Assembly (NCBI RefSeq): GCF_018881965.1
Contig: NZ_JACVPI010000001.1
Coordinates: 1,060,018-1,124,017 of the forward strand
DNA: 64,000 bases
Origin: Polynucleobacter sp. JS-Polo-80-F4
Lineage (GTDB): Bacteria; Pseudomonadota; Gammaproteobacteria; Burkholderiales; Burkholderiaceae
Reading direction: 5' to 3'
The notes beneath the pieces were generated by a model. It had not been told where the DNA came from. It was given only the letters and a program-made list of their open reading frames with translations, and did no database searches. Shown here piece after piece: positions 49,211-57,724 of this stretch; positions within the stretch are counted from its first letter, which is position 1, and each line of letters starts with the position of its first letter. A program made the translations under genes and the position numbers.

Positions 49211-49866
49211 TTTGAAGTGTCAGCCTCGTCGTTTGGAACGCTTGGGTAAAGTTTCTTAAACAGTTGACGCGTAAATTCTTCACACTCGCGTTGACGTTGA
49301 TTTGCCATTGCGCGCAGACCTCTCCATGCAGCAAGTGCTGGAATAGCAATTAACAATCCAAATGCAGTGTTATACAAAGCCACTGAAATACCGTGTGCCA
49401 GTTGTTGCGGGCTACCCGCTGCGCCATTAATAGCACCTTGGCTGCCAAAGATCTCAATCATGCCAACCACTGTGCCAAATAAACCCAATAGCGGAGCAAC
49501 AGTGGCGATCGTAGCTAGTGCGCCTAGGTAGCGATCTAATTTTTGCCAAGTTGCTTGCGCGCTAGCCTGCAACTCTTCTAAAGCGGCTGCAGCGCTACTG
49601 CCGGATAACTTTTCTTTTAGTGCACATGCCAATAAGGGGCTTGCTGGGGAGAGGCTGGCCAATTGGGCAATCTGCTGTTCAGAAATGGTGGATTTGCTGC
49701 TAACAATCTGATTTGCAAGAGAAAACACGCTCTCTAGGCAGTTTTTAGGAAAAATATGGGTTTGACGTAGATACCAGGTCCGCTCTAAGGCAATAGCCAG
49801 GCCCAGTATGGAGATAATCAAGAGGGGCCAAATGGGCCAACCAGCGGATAGTAAGATGGAGTACAT
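49207..49866 (-). CDS. exbB: MotA/TolQ/ExbB proton-channel family protein
   Basis: A 219-residue inner-membrane protein with three hydrophobic helices. VAPLLGLFGTVVGMIEIFG is the ExbB/TolQ core motif, with LYNTAFGLLIAIPALAAWRGL later. The minus-strand order exbB-exbD-lpxK-...-kdsB-adk is a common betaproteobacterial one. An ExbB rather than TolQ role follows from being outside the tol cluster. Confidence 0.92.
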   Translation of the reverse strand: MYSILLSAGWPIWPLLIISILGLAIALERTWYLRQTHIFPKNCLESVFSLANQIVSSKSTISEQQIAQLASLSPASPLLACALKEKLSGSSAAAALEELQASAQATWQKLDRYLGALATIATVAPLLGLFGTVVGMIEIFGSQGAINGAAGSPQQLAHGISVALYNTAFGLLIAIPALAAWRGLRAMANQRQRECEEFTRQLFKKLYPSVPNDEADTSK

Positions 49867-50179
49867 AAGCTCAGTACTTTAGCTGAATTAAAAAGCCTGT
49901 TTCAGAAAGCTAGCCTGTGGATAACTCTGTGCAAAACTTTTTGAGATTGGCGCTGTAAGTCCTTGATTGATGGTGAGCTCGCTTGTAAATTGATTTAATT
50001 GCAGTTTTGGGCTTGAATTAATTATGATATGAATCAATGACTTAGTATTGTCTTGTTGGATTTATGAGACGTTTTGGGTCAGTAATTACTTACTTATGTG
50101 CATTAAACCTAGGGCGAATGGGTATCTGTGGATATGTAATGACTGCCAAGCCTAATGGTTGTGAGATTAAAGAGAAAAA
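49867..50179. other. Non-coding gap between divergent exbB and xseA
   Basis: About 313 bases without a convincing gene. A TGTGGATAA nonamer (49916-49924), an exact match to the DnaA-box consensus in reverse orientation, and a near match TGTGGATAT (50127-50135) are present. The rest is AT-rich and probably holds the divergent promoters. I see no tRNA-like or riboswitch-like structure. Confidence 0.6.
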
Positions 50180-51394
50180 ATGTCGGAAATATCAAGGGAA
50201 ATTCTGAGTGTTGGCGATCTAAACCGCGCCATTGCTGCCTCGTTGGAGGACCGTTTCGATACCGTCTGGGTCAGCGGGGAGATTTCGAACTTCAAAGCCT
50301 ACGATAGTGGGCATTGGTATTTCTCTTTGAAAGATGAAGAAGGCCAGATTCGCTGTGTCATGTTCCGCGGTCGTAATGGCCAGGTTGGGTTTATGCCGCA
50401 ATCCGGGGATTTGGTAGAAGTAAGTGCCAGTCTGGGCATGTATGTTCCTCGAGGAGATATTCAGCTCACCATTCAGACTTTGCGTCGCGCTGGTATGGGT
50501 GGCCTATATGAAGCGTTCTTAAAGCTCAAAGCCAAACTCGCTAAAGAAGGTTTGTTTGATGATGAGCGCAAACGTGAGATTCCAACGCATCCCAGATCCA
50601 TCGGCATCATCACATCGCCACAAGCGGCTGCACTCAAAGATGTCTTAAGTACTTTGGCAAGAAGAGCGCCACATATTCCGATTGTGATTTATCCAACCTT
50701 GGTTCAGGGTCCCGATGCACCTGGTGGAATTATTGCAGCGCTTAAAGCGGCTAATAAAGAAAAAGCAGTAGATGTCATCTTGTTAGTACGCGGTGGTGGC
50801 AGCATTGAGGATCTCTGGGCATTTAATGATGAACAACTCGCTTATGCGATTGCAGATTCATCCATTCCAGTCGTAAGCGGCGTTGGACATGAAACCGATT
50901 TCACCATTGCCGACTTTGTTTCTGACCTGCGTGCACCAACTCCGACGGGCGCGGCAGAGCTTGCTGCGCCACGCCGAGATCAAATGTTGCAAGAGCTTGA
51001 TACCATCATGCAGGCCTTGCTTCAGCGCATCAGCCAACGAGTTGAGCGCGAGGCACAAACTTTAGATCAATTGGCTCTGAGACTCAGCCATGCCTTGCCT
51101 AACCCAGATCGCATGCGTGAACAAATTAATAGCTGGCAACAACGATTAAACCAAGCGTGGTCAGTACGTATGGAAAACTGGAAGCGTAATCAAGTGCACT
51201 ATCAGTCTCAGTTAGAAATGCTCAATCCGCAGAGAACATTGGAACGTGGTTATGCAGTGATACTGAGCAAAAATAAAGAAGAGTTGCATGCAGTGCGCAA
51301 ACCAGGTGAGCTGGTCACAGATCAAGAATATGAAATACAGGTTGCCGAAGGTGGTGTCACGGTGGAGTTAGCTAAAGTCACTCCTGGGAAGTAA
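50180..51394 (+). CDS. xseA: Exodeoxyribonuclease VII large subunit
   Basis: Large subunit of the single-strand-specific exonuclease. The 404-residue protein has the N-terminal OB fold (FDTVWVSGEISNFKAYDSGHWYFSLKDE), the catalytic domain with PRSIGIITSPQAAALKDVL, LVRGGGSIEDLWAFNDE and SGVGHETDFTIADFVSDLRAPTP, then a coiled-coil tail. The small subunit gene is not in this window. SD AAGAGAAAA precedes ATG. Confidence 0.97.
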   Translation: MSEISREILSVGDLNRAIAASLEDRFDTVWVSGEISNFKAYDSGHWYFSLKDEEGQIRCVMFRGRNGQVGFMPQSGDLVEVSASLGMYVPRGDIQLTIQTLRRAGMGGLYEAFLKLKAKLAKEGLFDDERKREIPTHPRSIGIITSPQAAALKDVLSTLARRAPHIPIVIYPTLVQGPDAPGGIIAALKAANKEKAVDVILLVRGGGSIEDLWAFNDEQLAYAIADSSIPVVSGVGHETDFTIADFVSDLRAPTPTGAAELAAPRRDQMLQELDTIMQALLQRISQRVEREAQTLDQLALRLSHALPNPDRMREQINSWQQRLNQAWSVRMENWKRNQVHYQSQLEMLNPQRTLERGYAVILSKNKEELHAVRKPGELVTDQEYEIQVAEGGVTVELAKVTPGK

Positions 51395-51428
51395 GCCAGT
51401 GTTCATCTGCCTGCATCTGGAGGGATGA

Positions 51429-52466
51429 CTAGAGGATGTTCGGTTCAATCTGCAGGCTGACGCCAAATTTGTCGTGTACTTTTTCTTGAATGCATTTGGC
51501 TAAGCCCAAAATATCTTGAGCGGTACCGCCGCCATGATTAACCAAGACAAGCGCTTGATTTTCATAAACACCAACCGAACCCATGCGTTGACCCTTAAAG
51601 CCACATTGATCAATTAACCAACCAGCTGCGAGTTTGCGTTTCCCTGCTGCATCTGGATAGGAAACAAGATCAGCATAGATCTTTAAAAGAGTCTCAAACT
51701 GTTCGTTGGGAATGATGGGGTTCTGAAAGAAGCTGCCAGCATTACCGATCACTTTAGGGTCAGGCAGCTTGTGGGTGCGCACCTTACATACTGCCAAGAA
51801 GATGTCTTCGGGACTCGGGTTAGAGTTCTCAGAAAATTGCTTTGCAAGATCTGCGTAGTGGATACGCGCCTGCCAAGCTTTAGGTAGTTTAAAAAAGACC
51901 TTTGTCACGATAAAGCGGTGGGGATTTTGCTTGAAGTAGCTATCGCGGTAAGCAAAGTGGCATGCCTCATTCTGGAGGGTGACAAAGGCATGGTCTTTTA
52001 CATCAAAGGCTTCGATGCTATCAATGTAGTCTGCGATTTCAACACCATAGGCGCCGATGTTTTGAATGGGTGCTGCCCCAACTGTCCCGGGAATGAGTGC
52101 TAAGTTTTCTAAACCGGGTAAATCATTCTCGAGCGTCCATGCAACGAGTTCATGCCAGTTAACACCGCCACCGACTGCTAGATAGCTTGCCTTTTCATCG
52201 GAGGAAATAATTTCTTGCCCGGCGATATTCATGAGGAGGGTGGCACCTGGTAATGCGCTTGGCAGAATGACATTGCTGCCTCCGCCTAAAACCCGCCATG
52301 GCAGTTTTTTTTCAGCAACTTCTGCAATGACTCCCGGAATTTGCTCGGGCGCGGTAATTTCGTAGGCCAGTTCCGCGCTAGCGTCAAAGCCAAAGGTGTT
52401 GCGGTGCTTCAACCCCAAGTTTGGGATCAATTTTGCGGGTTGGGGCGCATTTTGAGCACGGTTCAT
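51429..52466 (-). CDS. murB: UDP-N-acetylenolpyruvoylglucosamine reductase
   Basis: FAD enzyme that makes UDP-MurNAc for peptidoglycan. The 345-residue protein has GGGSNVILP (FAD-binding), IPGTVGAAPIQNIGAYGVEI, GNAGSFFQNPI and the C-terminal LIDQCGFKGQRMGSVGVYENQALVLVN, so it is the type I form. The gene is convergent with xseA and divergent from yajQ. Confidence 0.97.
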   Translation of the reverse strand: MNRAQNAPQPAKLIPNLGLKHRNTFGFDASAELAYEITAPEQIPGVIAEVAEKKLPWRVLGGGSNVILPSALPGATLLMNIAGQEIISSDEKASYLAVGGGVNWHELVAWTLENDLPGLENLALIPGTVGAAPIQNIGAYGVEIADYIDSIEAFDVKDHAFVTLQNEACHFAYRDSYFKQNPHRFIVTKVFFKLPKAWQARIHYADLAKQFSENSNPSPEDIFLAVCKVRTHKLPDPKVIGNAGSFFQNPIIPNEQFETLLKIYADLVSYPDAAGKRKLAAGWLIDQCGFKGQRMGSVGVYENQALVLVNHGGGTAQDILGLAKCIQEKVHDKFGVSLQIEPNIL

Positions 52467-52603
52467 GCCACAATCTTATTCGTAAAAGGATCTGGAGCAT
52501 ATTTTTTGGCAGCATAGGAAGCAAGAAATCTGTGATGGACGCCAAAATAGCTGGAAAATGTAAAGATTACGAAAGTAATTACGAGAAAACATAGGGAGTA
52601 ACA

Positions 52604-53089
52604 ATGCCAACATTTGACGTAGTTTGTGAGCCTGATATGGTTGAGCTCAAAAATGCCATCGAGCAATCTAATAAAGAAATTACCAATCGTTTTGACTTCA
52701 AAGGCTCTGATAGCCGTGTTGAGCAAAAAGATGAGGCGCTAATCTTATTTGGTGATGACGACTTTAAGTTGGGTCAAGTGCGTGATGTCTTGATTAACAA
52801 AATGGCTAAGCGCAATGTGGATGTGCGCTATCTCAAAGATGAGAAAACCGAAACCATTGGCAGTGATAAGCGTAAGCAAACGATGAAGATTCAAAAAGGG
52901 ATCACTTCGGATTTGGCAAAAAAAGTTGTGCGAATCATTAAAGATAGCAAGCTTAAAGTGCAAGCCAGTATTCAGGGTGATGCAGTGCGTGTCACTGGCG
53001 CAAAGCGTGATGACTTACAAGAAACAATGGCCTTGCTTAAAAAAGAAGTAACAGAAGCGCCATTGGGCTTTAATAATTTCCGTGACTAA
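52604..53089 (+). CDS. YajQ-family cyclic di-GMP-binding protein
   Basis: A 161-residue UPF0234 protein. The start [39 protein letters not shown] and [27 protein letters not shown] are diagnostic. Members bind cyclic di-GMP or nucleotides; the target here is not known. Start ATG at 52604 follows a GGGAGTAAC ribosome site. The stop overlaps the xerD start by eight bases. Confidence 0.93.
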   Translation: MPTFDVVCEPDMVELKNAIEQSNKEITNRFDFKGSDSRVEQKDEALILFGDDDFKLGQVRDVLINKMAKRNVDVRYLKDEKTETIGSDKRKQTMKIQKGITSDLAKKVVRIIKDSKLKVQASIQGDAVRVTGAKRDDLQETMALLKKEVTEAPLGFNNFRD

Positions 53090-54008
53090 TGTTGCAACAC
53101 CAGCAATAGCTCCAGCAAGCCAAGAGGCCATTGAGCGCTTCTGCGATGCTTGCTGGCTAGAGGATGGGTTAGCTCAAAATAGCTTGTCTGCATACCGTAG
53201 AGACTTGTTGTTATTGGCCCAGTGGTTATATAAGGACTCTGGCGCTGATCTGTACGGCGTTACTGAAAAAGATCTTACAGCCTACATAGCACATCGACGT
53301 GCCGACAAGGCAACTACTGCTAATCGACGCTTGACGGTATTCAAGCGCTTCTATCGTCATGCACTCCGCATCAATTTAGTGAAGAGCGATCCTTGTATTG
53401 GTTTGCGCGCTGCTAAACAAGCACTGCGTTTTCCAAAGACGCTGAGTGAAGATCAAGTCACCGCATTACTCAATGCACCTGATATTGAAACCTCATTGGG
53501 ACTGCGCGATCGCACCATGTTGGAATTAATGTACGCCAGTGGTTTGCGCGTGTCTGAAATTGTTTCTTTAAAAACAGTTGCCTTAGGTTTGAATGAGGGC
53601 GTAGTAAGAGTGGTTAATGGTAAGGGTGGCAAAGAGCGTTTAGTGCCATTCGGGGGTGAAGCAGGGCAGTGGTTAAGGCGTTACCTAGCGGAGGCACGTA
53701 CCCCTTTGCTGGAAGGTAAAACAACGGATGCCGTGTTTGTGGGGCGCCACACCGGCACCGGTTTAACTCGCCAGGCATTTTGGGCGTTGATTAAACGCTA
53801 CGCAACAGTGGCAAATATTCCAGTGGCTCTATCACCCCACACCCTGCGTCATGCTTTTGCTACCCATTTGCTTAATCATGGGGCGGATTTAAGGGTGGTG
53901 CAGCTCCTTTTGGGGCATGCTGATATTTCTACCACCCAGATCTATACCCATGTGGCCAGAGAAAGACTGAAATCCATCCATCAGCAGCACCATCCCCGGG
54001 GTTCATAA
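53082..54008 (+). CDS. xerD: Site-specific tyrosine recombinase XerD
   Basis: Chromosome-dimer resolution at dif, acting with XerC. The 308-residue protein has the N-terminal SAM-like DNA-binding domain and the catalytic tyrosine recombinase residues: Arg in [32 protein letters not shown], and [14 protein letters not shown] with the nucleophilic Tyr. Start is a GTG at 53082. A dif site was not identified here. The call as XerD rather than XerC is by similarity and is probable. Confidence 0.93.
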   Translation: MTNVATPAIAPASQEAIERFCDACWLEDGLAQNSLSAYRRDLLLLAQWLYKDSGADLYGVTEKDLTAYIAHRRADKATTANRRLTVFKRFYRHALRINLVKSDPCIGLRAAKQALRFPKTLSEDQVTALLNAPDIETSLGLRDRTMLELMYASGLRVSEIVSLKTVALGLNEGVVRVVNGKGGKERLVPFGGEAGQWLRRYLAEARTPLLEGKTTDAVFVGRHTGTGLTRQAFWALIKRYATVANIPVALSPHTLRHAFATHLLNHGADLRVVQLLLGHADISTTQIYTHVARERLKSIHQQHHPRGS

Positions 54009-54025
54009 GTGTTTAAGATAGCGGT

Positions 54026-54658
54026 ATGGAATTGACTCTTGATCTCTTGCTTATCCCGATTGCCTATTTAATAGGCTCCATTTCATTTGCGGTAGTGGTG
54101 AGTAAGTGCATGCGCTTACCCGATCCCCACTCCTACGGCTCTGGCAATCCTGGTGCTACCAACGTGCTGCGCACTGGTAATAAGTTAGCCGCTGTCTTAA
54201 CGCTGATTGGTGATGCGCTGAAAGGTTATTTTGCGGTCATGTTGGCGCGAGTATTGCTTGGAGATGAATCTCTGACATCCACGATGAACTCATGGCTTTT
54301 GTGTGGCGTTGTGCTCGCCGTATTTTTAGGCCATCTCTTTCCTATATTCCATGGATTTAAAGGTGGCAAAGGTGTTGCTACTGCTTGCGGTATTTTGTTT
54401 GGCATTAATTGGATTTTGGGGTTAGCTACGCTGAGTACTTGGATTATTGTGGCGATGTTTATGCGCTATTCCTCTTTAGCAGCATTGGCTGCTGCAATTT
54501 TTGGCCCCATCTATTTTGTTTTCTTATTCGGCTTTCAGCCGATGGGCATTGCCCTGTTGATCGTTTGCTTACTCTTAATTTGGCGCCATCGTAGCAATAT
54601 TCAAAATTTGCTTAATGGCAAAGAAAGTCGCATTGGCTCCAAAAAGACTCCAACATAA
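54026..54658 (+). CDS. plsY: Glycerol-3-phosphate acyltransferase PlsY
   Basis: Inner-membrane enzyme that acylates glycerol-3-phosphate using acyl-phosphate. The 210-residue protein has five hydrophobic helices and the three PlsY motifs, including [36 protein letters not shown] and the later RHRSNI. It follows xerD by 17 bases. Confidence 0.97.
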   Translation: MELTLDLLLIPIAYLIGSISFAVVVSKCMRLPDPHSYGSGNPGATNVLRTGNKLAAVLTLIGDALKGYFAVMLARVLLGDESLTSTMNSWLLCGVVLAVFLGHLFPIFHGFKGGKGVATACGILFGINWILGLATLSTWIIVAMFMRYSSLAALAAAIFGPIYFVFLFGFQPMGIALLIVCLLLIWRHRSNIQNLLNGKESRIGSKKTPT

Positions 54659-54683
54659 CCAATAATAACCAACGGTATTTCTT

Positions 54684-55055
54684 ATGACTATTGCTTACGC
54701 TTGCATTCTCTTTATGGGTCTTTTGCCTTATGTGGCAGCAGGCATCGCTAAAAAAGGCTTTGAAGGTTATGACAATGCCATGCCAAGACAATGGCTAGCA
54801 AAGCAAACTGGTTTTAGAGCTAGAGCCAATGCTGCACAAGCCAATCTATTTGAATCCTTGCCGCTTTTCTTTGCGGCAGTGATCGTTGCTTCAGTTGCCA
54901 ATGCTCCACAAGACAGAATTGATTTGCTGGCAATGGGATTTGTGCTTGCGCGTATCGCCTATCTTATTTGTTATATCGCCAATTGGCCAACAACGAGATC
55001 AATCGTCTGGTTGTTTGGGATCATTTGTGTAGTGGCATTATTTTTCCAGATCTAA
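54684..55055 (+). CDS. MAPEG-family membrane protein
   Basis: A 123-residue integral membrane protein with four hydrophobic segments. The residues RANAAQANLFESLPLFFAAVIVAS and LARIAYLICYI are the MAPEG (microsomal glutathione transferase-like) pattern. Members in bacteria have unknown substrates. The gene starts 25 bases after plsY. Confidence 0.88.
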   Translation: MTIAYACILFMGLLPYVAAGIAKKGFEGYDNAMPRQWLAKQTGFRARANAAQANLFESLPLFFAAVIVASVANAPQDRIDLLAMGFVLARIAYLICYIANWPTTRSIVWLFGIICVVALFFQI

Positions 55056-55125
55056 GCAATACGACACAACCCAACGCTATCAATCAACATAACTAGAACT
55101 ATTAAAACTGAGACAAATATTTTTT

Positions 55126-55899
55126 ATGCCAGCTAAAAAACCAGTGGTAACAAAAAAGCCAGCGGCCAAGACAGCAGCCAAAAAGGTAGTGGCCATCAAA
55201 AAAGGATCTACAAAAGATGATTCTGGCTTGCCATTATCAGTAGTGATTCGCCGCCGCATTGAAGCCCAGAAGGCTCGCTTTCATGCAAATGACAATATCT
55301 CAGAATTTATTAAGCCAGGTGAGTTAGAAGGCTTGGTGGATGAAGTTGCGGAGAAGATGCAGGCTGTCTTAGAGAGTCTTGTTATAGACACAAAAAATGA
55401 CCACAACACTCAAAATACGAGTCGTCGCGTAGCGAAGATGTACGTCCAGGAGGTTTTTAATGGGCGCTATGTAGAGCAGCCGACCTTAACGAAATTTCCG
55501 AATGTGAGTCGCTTAAACGAACTCATGATTATTGGGCCTATTACCGTTCGTAGCGCTTGTTCGCACCATTTATGCCCCATCATGGGCCGTATTTGGATCG
55601 GTGTATTGCCAAGCAAAGACTCTGCGTTGATTGGTCTCTCAAAATACTCCAGACTCACTGAGTGGGTCATGTGTCGTCCACAGATTCAGGAAGAAGCTGT
55701 GGTGGAGTTGGCAGATATGCTTGAGAAAAAGATTAAGCCGATTGGTGTGGCAGTAGTGATGGATGCCGATCACTTTTGTATGCAATGGCGTGGTGTTAAA
55801 GATCGCGACTCTAAGATGATCAATAGTGTGATGCGTGGCGCCTTCTTAAAAGACTCTAACTTGCGTAGAGAATTCTTGGCTCTGATTGACCGCAAGTAA
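55126..55899 (+). CDS. folE: GTP cyclohydrolase I with a lysine-rich N-terminal tail
   Basis: First step of tetrahydrofolate/queuosine synthesis: GTP to dihydroneopterin triphosphate. The zinc and catalytic residues are visible: CSHHLCPIMG (Cys and His), IGLSKYSRL, QIQEEAV and HFCMQWRGV (Cys). The core is normal, but about 34 residues at the N-terminus are rich in Lys, Ala and Pro (KKPAAKTAAKK-like), resembling histone H1-type tails. 257 residues against about 200 usual. The downstream ATG choices would cut into the fold. Confidence 0.95.
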   Translation: MPAKKPVVTKKPAAKTAAKKVVAIKKGSTKDDSGLPLSVVIRRRIEAQKARFHANDNISEFIKPGELEGLVDEVAEKMQAVLESLVIDTKNDHNTQNTSRRVAKMYVQEVFNGRYVEQPTLTKFPNVSRLNELMIIGPITVRSACSHHLCPIMGRIWIGVLPSKDSALIGLSKYSRLTEWVMCRPQIQEEAVVELADMLEKKIKPIGVAVVMDADHFCMQWRGVKDRDSKMINSVMRGAFLKDSNLRREFLALIDRK

Positions 55900-55912
55900 G
55901 TTAGGGTACGCA

Positions 55913-56140
55913 TTGAACACAAAGATATTTCGAATCAGATATAGGATTTCACTGCTTCTAATTTCGTTGAGTGTTGCCGCTTGCTCATCTTTTCCATCAG
56001 AAAATCAAGATCCTTCAAAAAATAACAAATTAAATTACAACAAGGATCTCAAAGAATGCAAAGAGGATTACCCTGAATCTGGTTCAGGCGTTCACATCCG
56101 CCAGTGGATTGGTTGCATGAAACTGAAGGGCTGGAATTAA
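55913..56140 (+). CDS. Small lipoprotein of unknown function
   Basis: A 75-residue protein with a lipoprotein signal peptide: a basic start, LLLISLSVAAC-SS lipobox (Cys24), then a short polar domain with two more Cys (in KDLKECKEDY and IGCMKLKGW). I prefer TTG 55913; the frame also opens at a TTG at 55886 inside folE. It follows folE directly, perhaps on the same mRNA. Function unknown. Confidence 0.6.
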   Translation: MNTKIFRIRYRISLLLISLSVAACSSFPSENQDPSKNNKLNYNKDLKECKEDYPESGSGVHIRQWIGCMKLKGWN

Positions 56141-56161
56141 TCGGTGTTTCCAGTATGAAAT

Positions 56162-56184
56162 TTGATGAGAACAATTCTCATCAA
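56162..56184. promoter_or_regulatory. Fur-box-like palindrome upstream of the HiPIP gene
   Basis: TTGATGAGAA (56162-56171) and TTCTCATCAA (56175-56184) form a perfect 10-base inverted repeat around CAA. The core TGAGAAC-A-ATTCTCA resembles the 7-1-7 Fur consensus. It is 140 bases upstream of the HiPIP ATG and 22 bases downstream of the lipoprotein stop. Fur control is an inference. Confidence 0.62.
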
Positions 56185-56324
56185 TATTCCTATATAAATC
56201 ATTGACTTAGGTGCTAGCTGGCGTACCTAAATCTTCTCCACTATGATCACACTTAGTTTTCAAAGTTGCGCATTATTACTTGATGCGCTTGCAAGTTAAT
56301 TACTGATTTATTTTTGGAGAATCC

Positions 56325-56633
56325 ATGAAAAATAGTCGTCGCCAATTTATGATTTTGTCTGCTGCTGGTGCCTGTACATTGGCATTGAACGGTAAAGTTC
56401 AAGCTCAAGCAATGGTTGCTGAAACTGATCCACAAGCTGCTGCATTGGGCTACAAGGCAGTTGCAACTGCTGTAGATAAAGCGAAGTTTCCTAAGTATGC
56501 TGCTGGTCAAGAGTGCGACAACTGCGCATTGTTCCAGGGTAAAGTTGGCGCAGCTGCTGGTGGTTGCTCATTGTTTGCTGGCAAGCAAGTTGCTGGTAAA
56601 GGCTGGTGCTCTGCTTACGCTAAGAAGGCGTAA
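56325..56633 (+). CDS. High-potential iron-sulfur protein (HiPIP)
   Basis: Periplasmic electron carrier with one [4Fe-4S] cluster. Four ligands are at Cys64, Cys67, Cys81 and Cys95, the canonical C-x2-C-x13-C-x13-C spacing. A Tat-type signal peptide with SRRQFM at residues 4-9 and an AQA-type cleavage site precede the domain. 102 residues is normal. A strong ribosome site (TTGGAGAA) and two hairpins after the gene suggest a monocistronic message. Confidence 0.97.
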   Translation: MKNSRRQFMILSAAGACTLALNGKVQAQAMVAETDPQAAALGYKAVATAVDKAKFPKYAAGQECDNCALFQGKVGAAAGGCSLFAGKQVAGKGWCSAYAKKA

Positions 56634-56668
56634 TTAGATATCAAGCAGTTGTAATAGATTGTTTTGAT

Positions 56669-56714
56669 GCCCCAGTGTTTATGGGGCAATAAAAGCCACC
56701 CTAGGGTGGCTTTT
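56669..56714 (+). terminator. Tandem hairpins after the HiPIP gene
   Basis: GCCCCA (56669-56674) pairs with TGGGGC (56682-56687). AAAAGCCACCC (56691-56701) pairs perfectly with GGGTGGCTTTT (56704-56714) around TA and is followed by ATATTTTG. The second is a strong, nearly symmetrical terminator that could work both ways. Confidence 0.92.
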
Positions 56715-56762
56715 ATATTTTGATGACTAATTTATATTAGGCCGGGCTATCCTGATTGAGGC

Positions 56763-57341
56763 GTGTATCCTTTTCATAAAAGCCATCTTAGGAGATTTAC
56801 TCTGAAAGCCCGTATCAAAAAGAATTTGCAGCGCTACGCTTTTTATTTTGGTGGCGACCAGCCGCCAGTAGCCATATTGGAGCGATTGCGCTCTGGTTTT
56901 GGGGCTTTCATTGGTCTTATGTTAGTACTCACTACCGCCAAGTACCTTGGGGAGCTGCGCGGCATTGATGAATGGCTTATGGCATCCCTAGGCGCTAGCG
57001 CTTTACTGGTTTTTGCCTTACCAGGCAGTCCAATGGCCCAGCCTTGGGCTGTGATCGCTGGCAACACCTTGTCCGCATTGGTTGGAATTTGTGTTGTCCA
57101 TTTAGTGGATGAGCCTTTGATAGCTATGCCCTTAGCAGCTAGCCTATCTATTTTGGGAATGTTTTTTCTTCGCTGTTTGCATCCTCCAGCAGCCGCAGTG
57201 TCTTTGATCGTGGTGCTGGGGCATATTTTGCACTTCCGCTATGCTTTTTTCCCGGTAATGATCGACTCGATTCTGTTGGTGCTGGCTGGAGCGGCTTATA
57301 GCAATCTCACTGGTAAGCGCTATCCCAATAGGCCGAACTAA
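56763..57341 (+). CDS. HPP-family membrane protein
   Basis: A 192-residue membrane protein with about four helices and the family signature HPPAAAVSLIVVLG near residue 139. The start region is basic (RIKKNLQRYAFYFGGDQPP). Start is a GTG at 56763, with GAGG just upstream. Some members of the family are linked to nitrite transport in chloroplasts; the bacterial role is unclear. The next genes are on the minus strand. Confidence 0.85.
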   Translation: MYPFHKSHLRRFTLKARIKKNLQRYAFYFGGDQPPVAILERLRSGFGAFIGLMLVLTTAKYLGELRGIDEWLMASLGASALLVFALPGSPMAQPWAVIAGNTLSALVGICVVHLVDEPLIAMPLAASLSILGMFFLRCLHPPAAAVSLIVVLGHILHFRYAFFPVMIDSILLVLAGAAYSNLTGKRYPNRPN

Positions 57342-57376
57342 GATCGTAATGAGTCTGCTCCTAAGGAGCGAGGAGC

Positions 57377-57403
57377 AAAAAAAGGGGCAATAGCCTCTTT
57401 TTA
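57377..57403. terminator. Bidirectional terminator between HPP and a small minus-strand gene
   Basis: AAAAGGGGC pairs with GCCTCTTTT (one G-U pair) around AATA (about 57380-57401), with A and T runs on the two sides. It can serve both the HPP gene and the minus-strand small ORF that ends at 57417. Confidence 0.7.
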
Positions 57404-57416
57404 AATCGCATAAGGG

Positions 57417-57563
57417 TTATTTGATGCGCCCGGCTGCAATAGAGGCCTTGCAGTCTTTAATTGCATAGTTTTGGTATTTGCCCGCATTTTCTTTGCGAAT
57501 GGACTGGCCACACTCTGTTAATGAGTTACGAAGCTTAATCTTTGGAATATTCCCTGTTGTCAT
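57417..57563 (-). CDS. Small hypothetical protein (48 residues)
   Basis: MTTGNIPKIKLRNSLTECGQ, followed by residues through a second Cys (Cys18 and Cys38). The ribosome site AAGGAG is seven bases upstream of the ATG at 57563, a strong match. The protein is basic and has no recognised family. It lies between the HPP gene and manC, facing away from the latter. A coding role is suggested mainly by the ribosome site and by the terminator downstream. Confidence 0.6.
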   Translation of the reverse strand: MTTGNIPKIKLRNSLTECGQSIRKENAGKYQNYAIKDCKASIAAGRIK

Positions 57564-57724
57564 ATTGACTCCTTATTAATAGTTTTAAATACCGGCGCGT
57601 AATAGCGTCTCCTATTGTGCGCCTGAACAATAAATAAATAATTGGCGGTTTGTAGCAAACTGCTTATAGCAAACTAAACCCTATAAAATGGGATTACTCA
57701 AATTTAAAGGCTTTCGATAGACAA

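Noticed and set aside
49867..50179. Replication origin near the DnaA-box-like sites
   Set aside because: Only two sites, no AT-rich unwinding repeats and no dnaA, dnaN or parAB genes in the window.
53082..54008. Tyrosine recombinase as a sign of a mobile element
   Set aside because: It is XerD in a housekeeping setting (yajQ-xerD-plsY), with no attachment repeats, transposase or phage genes nearby.
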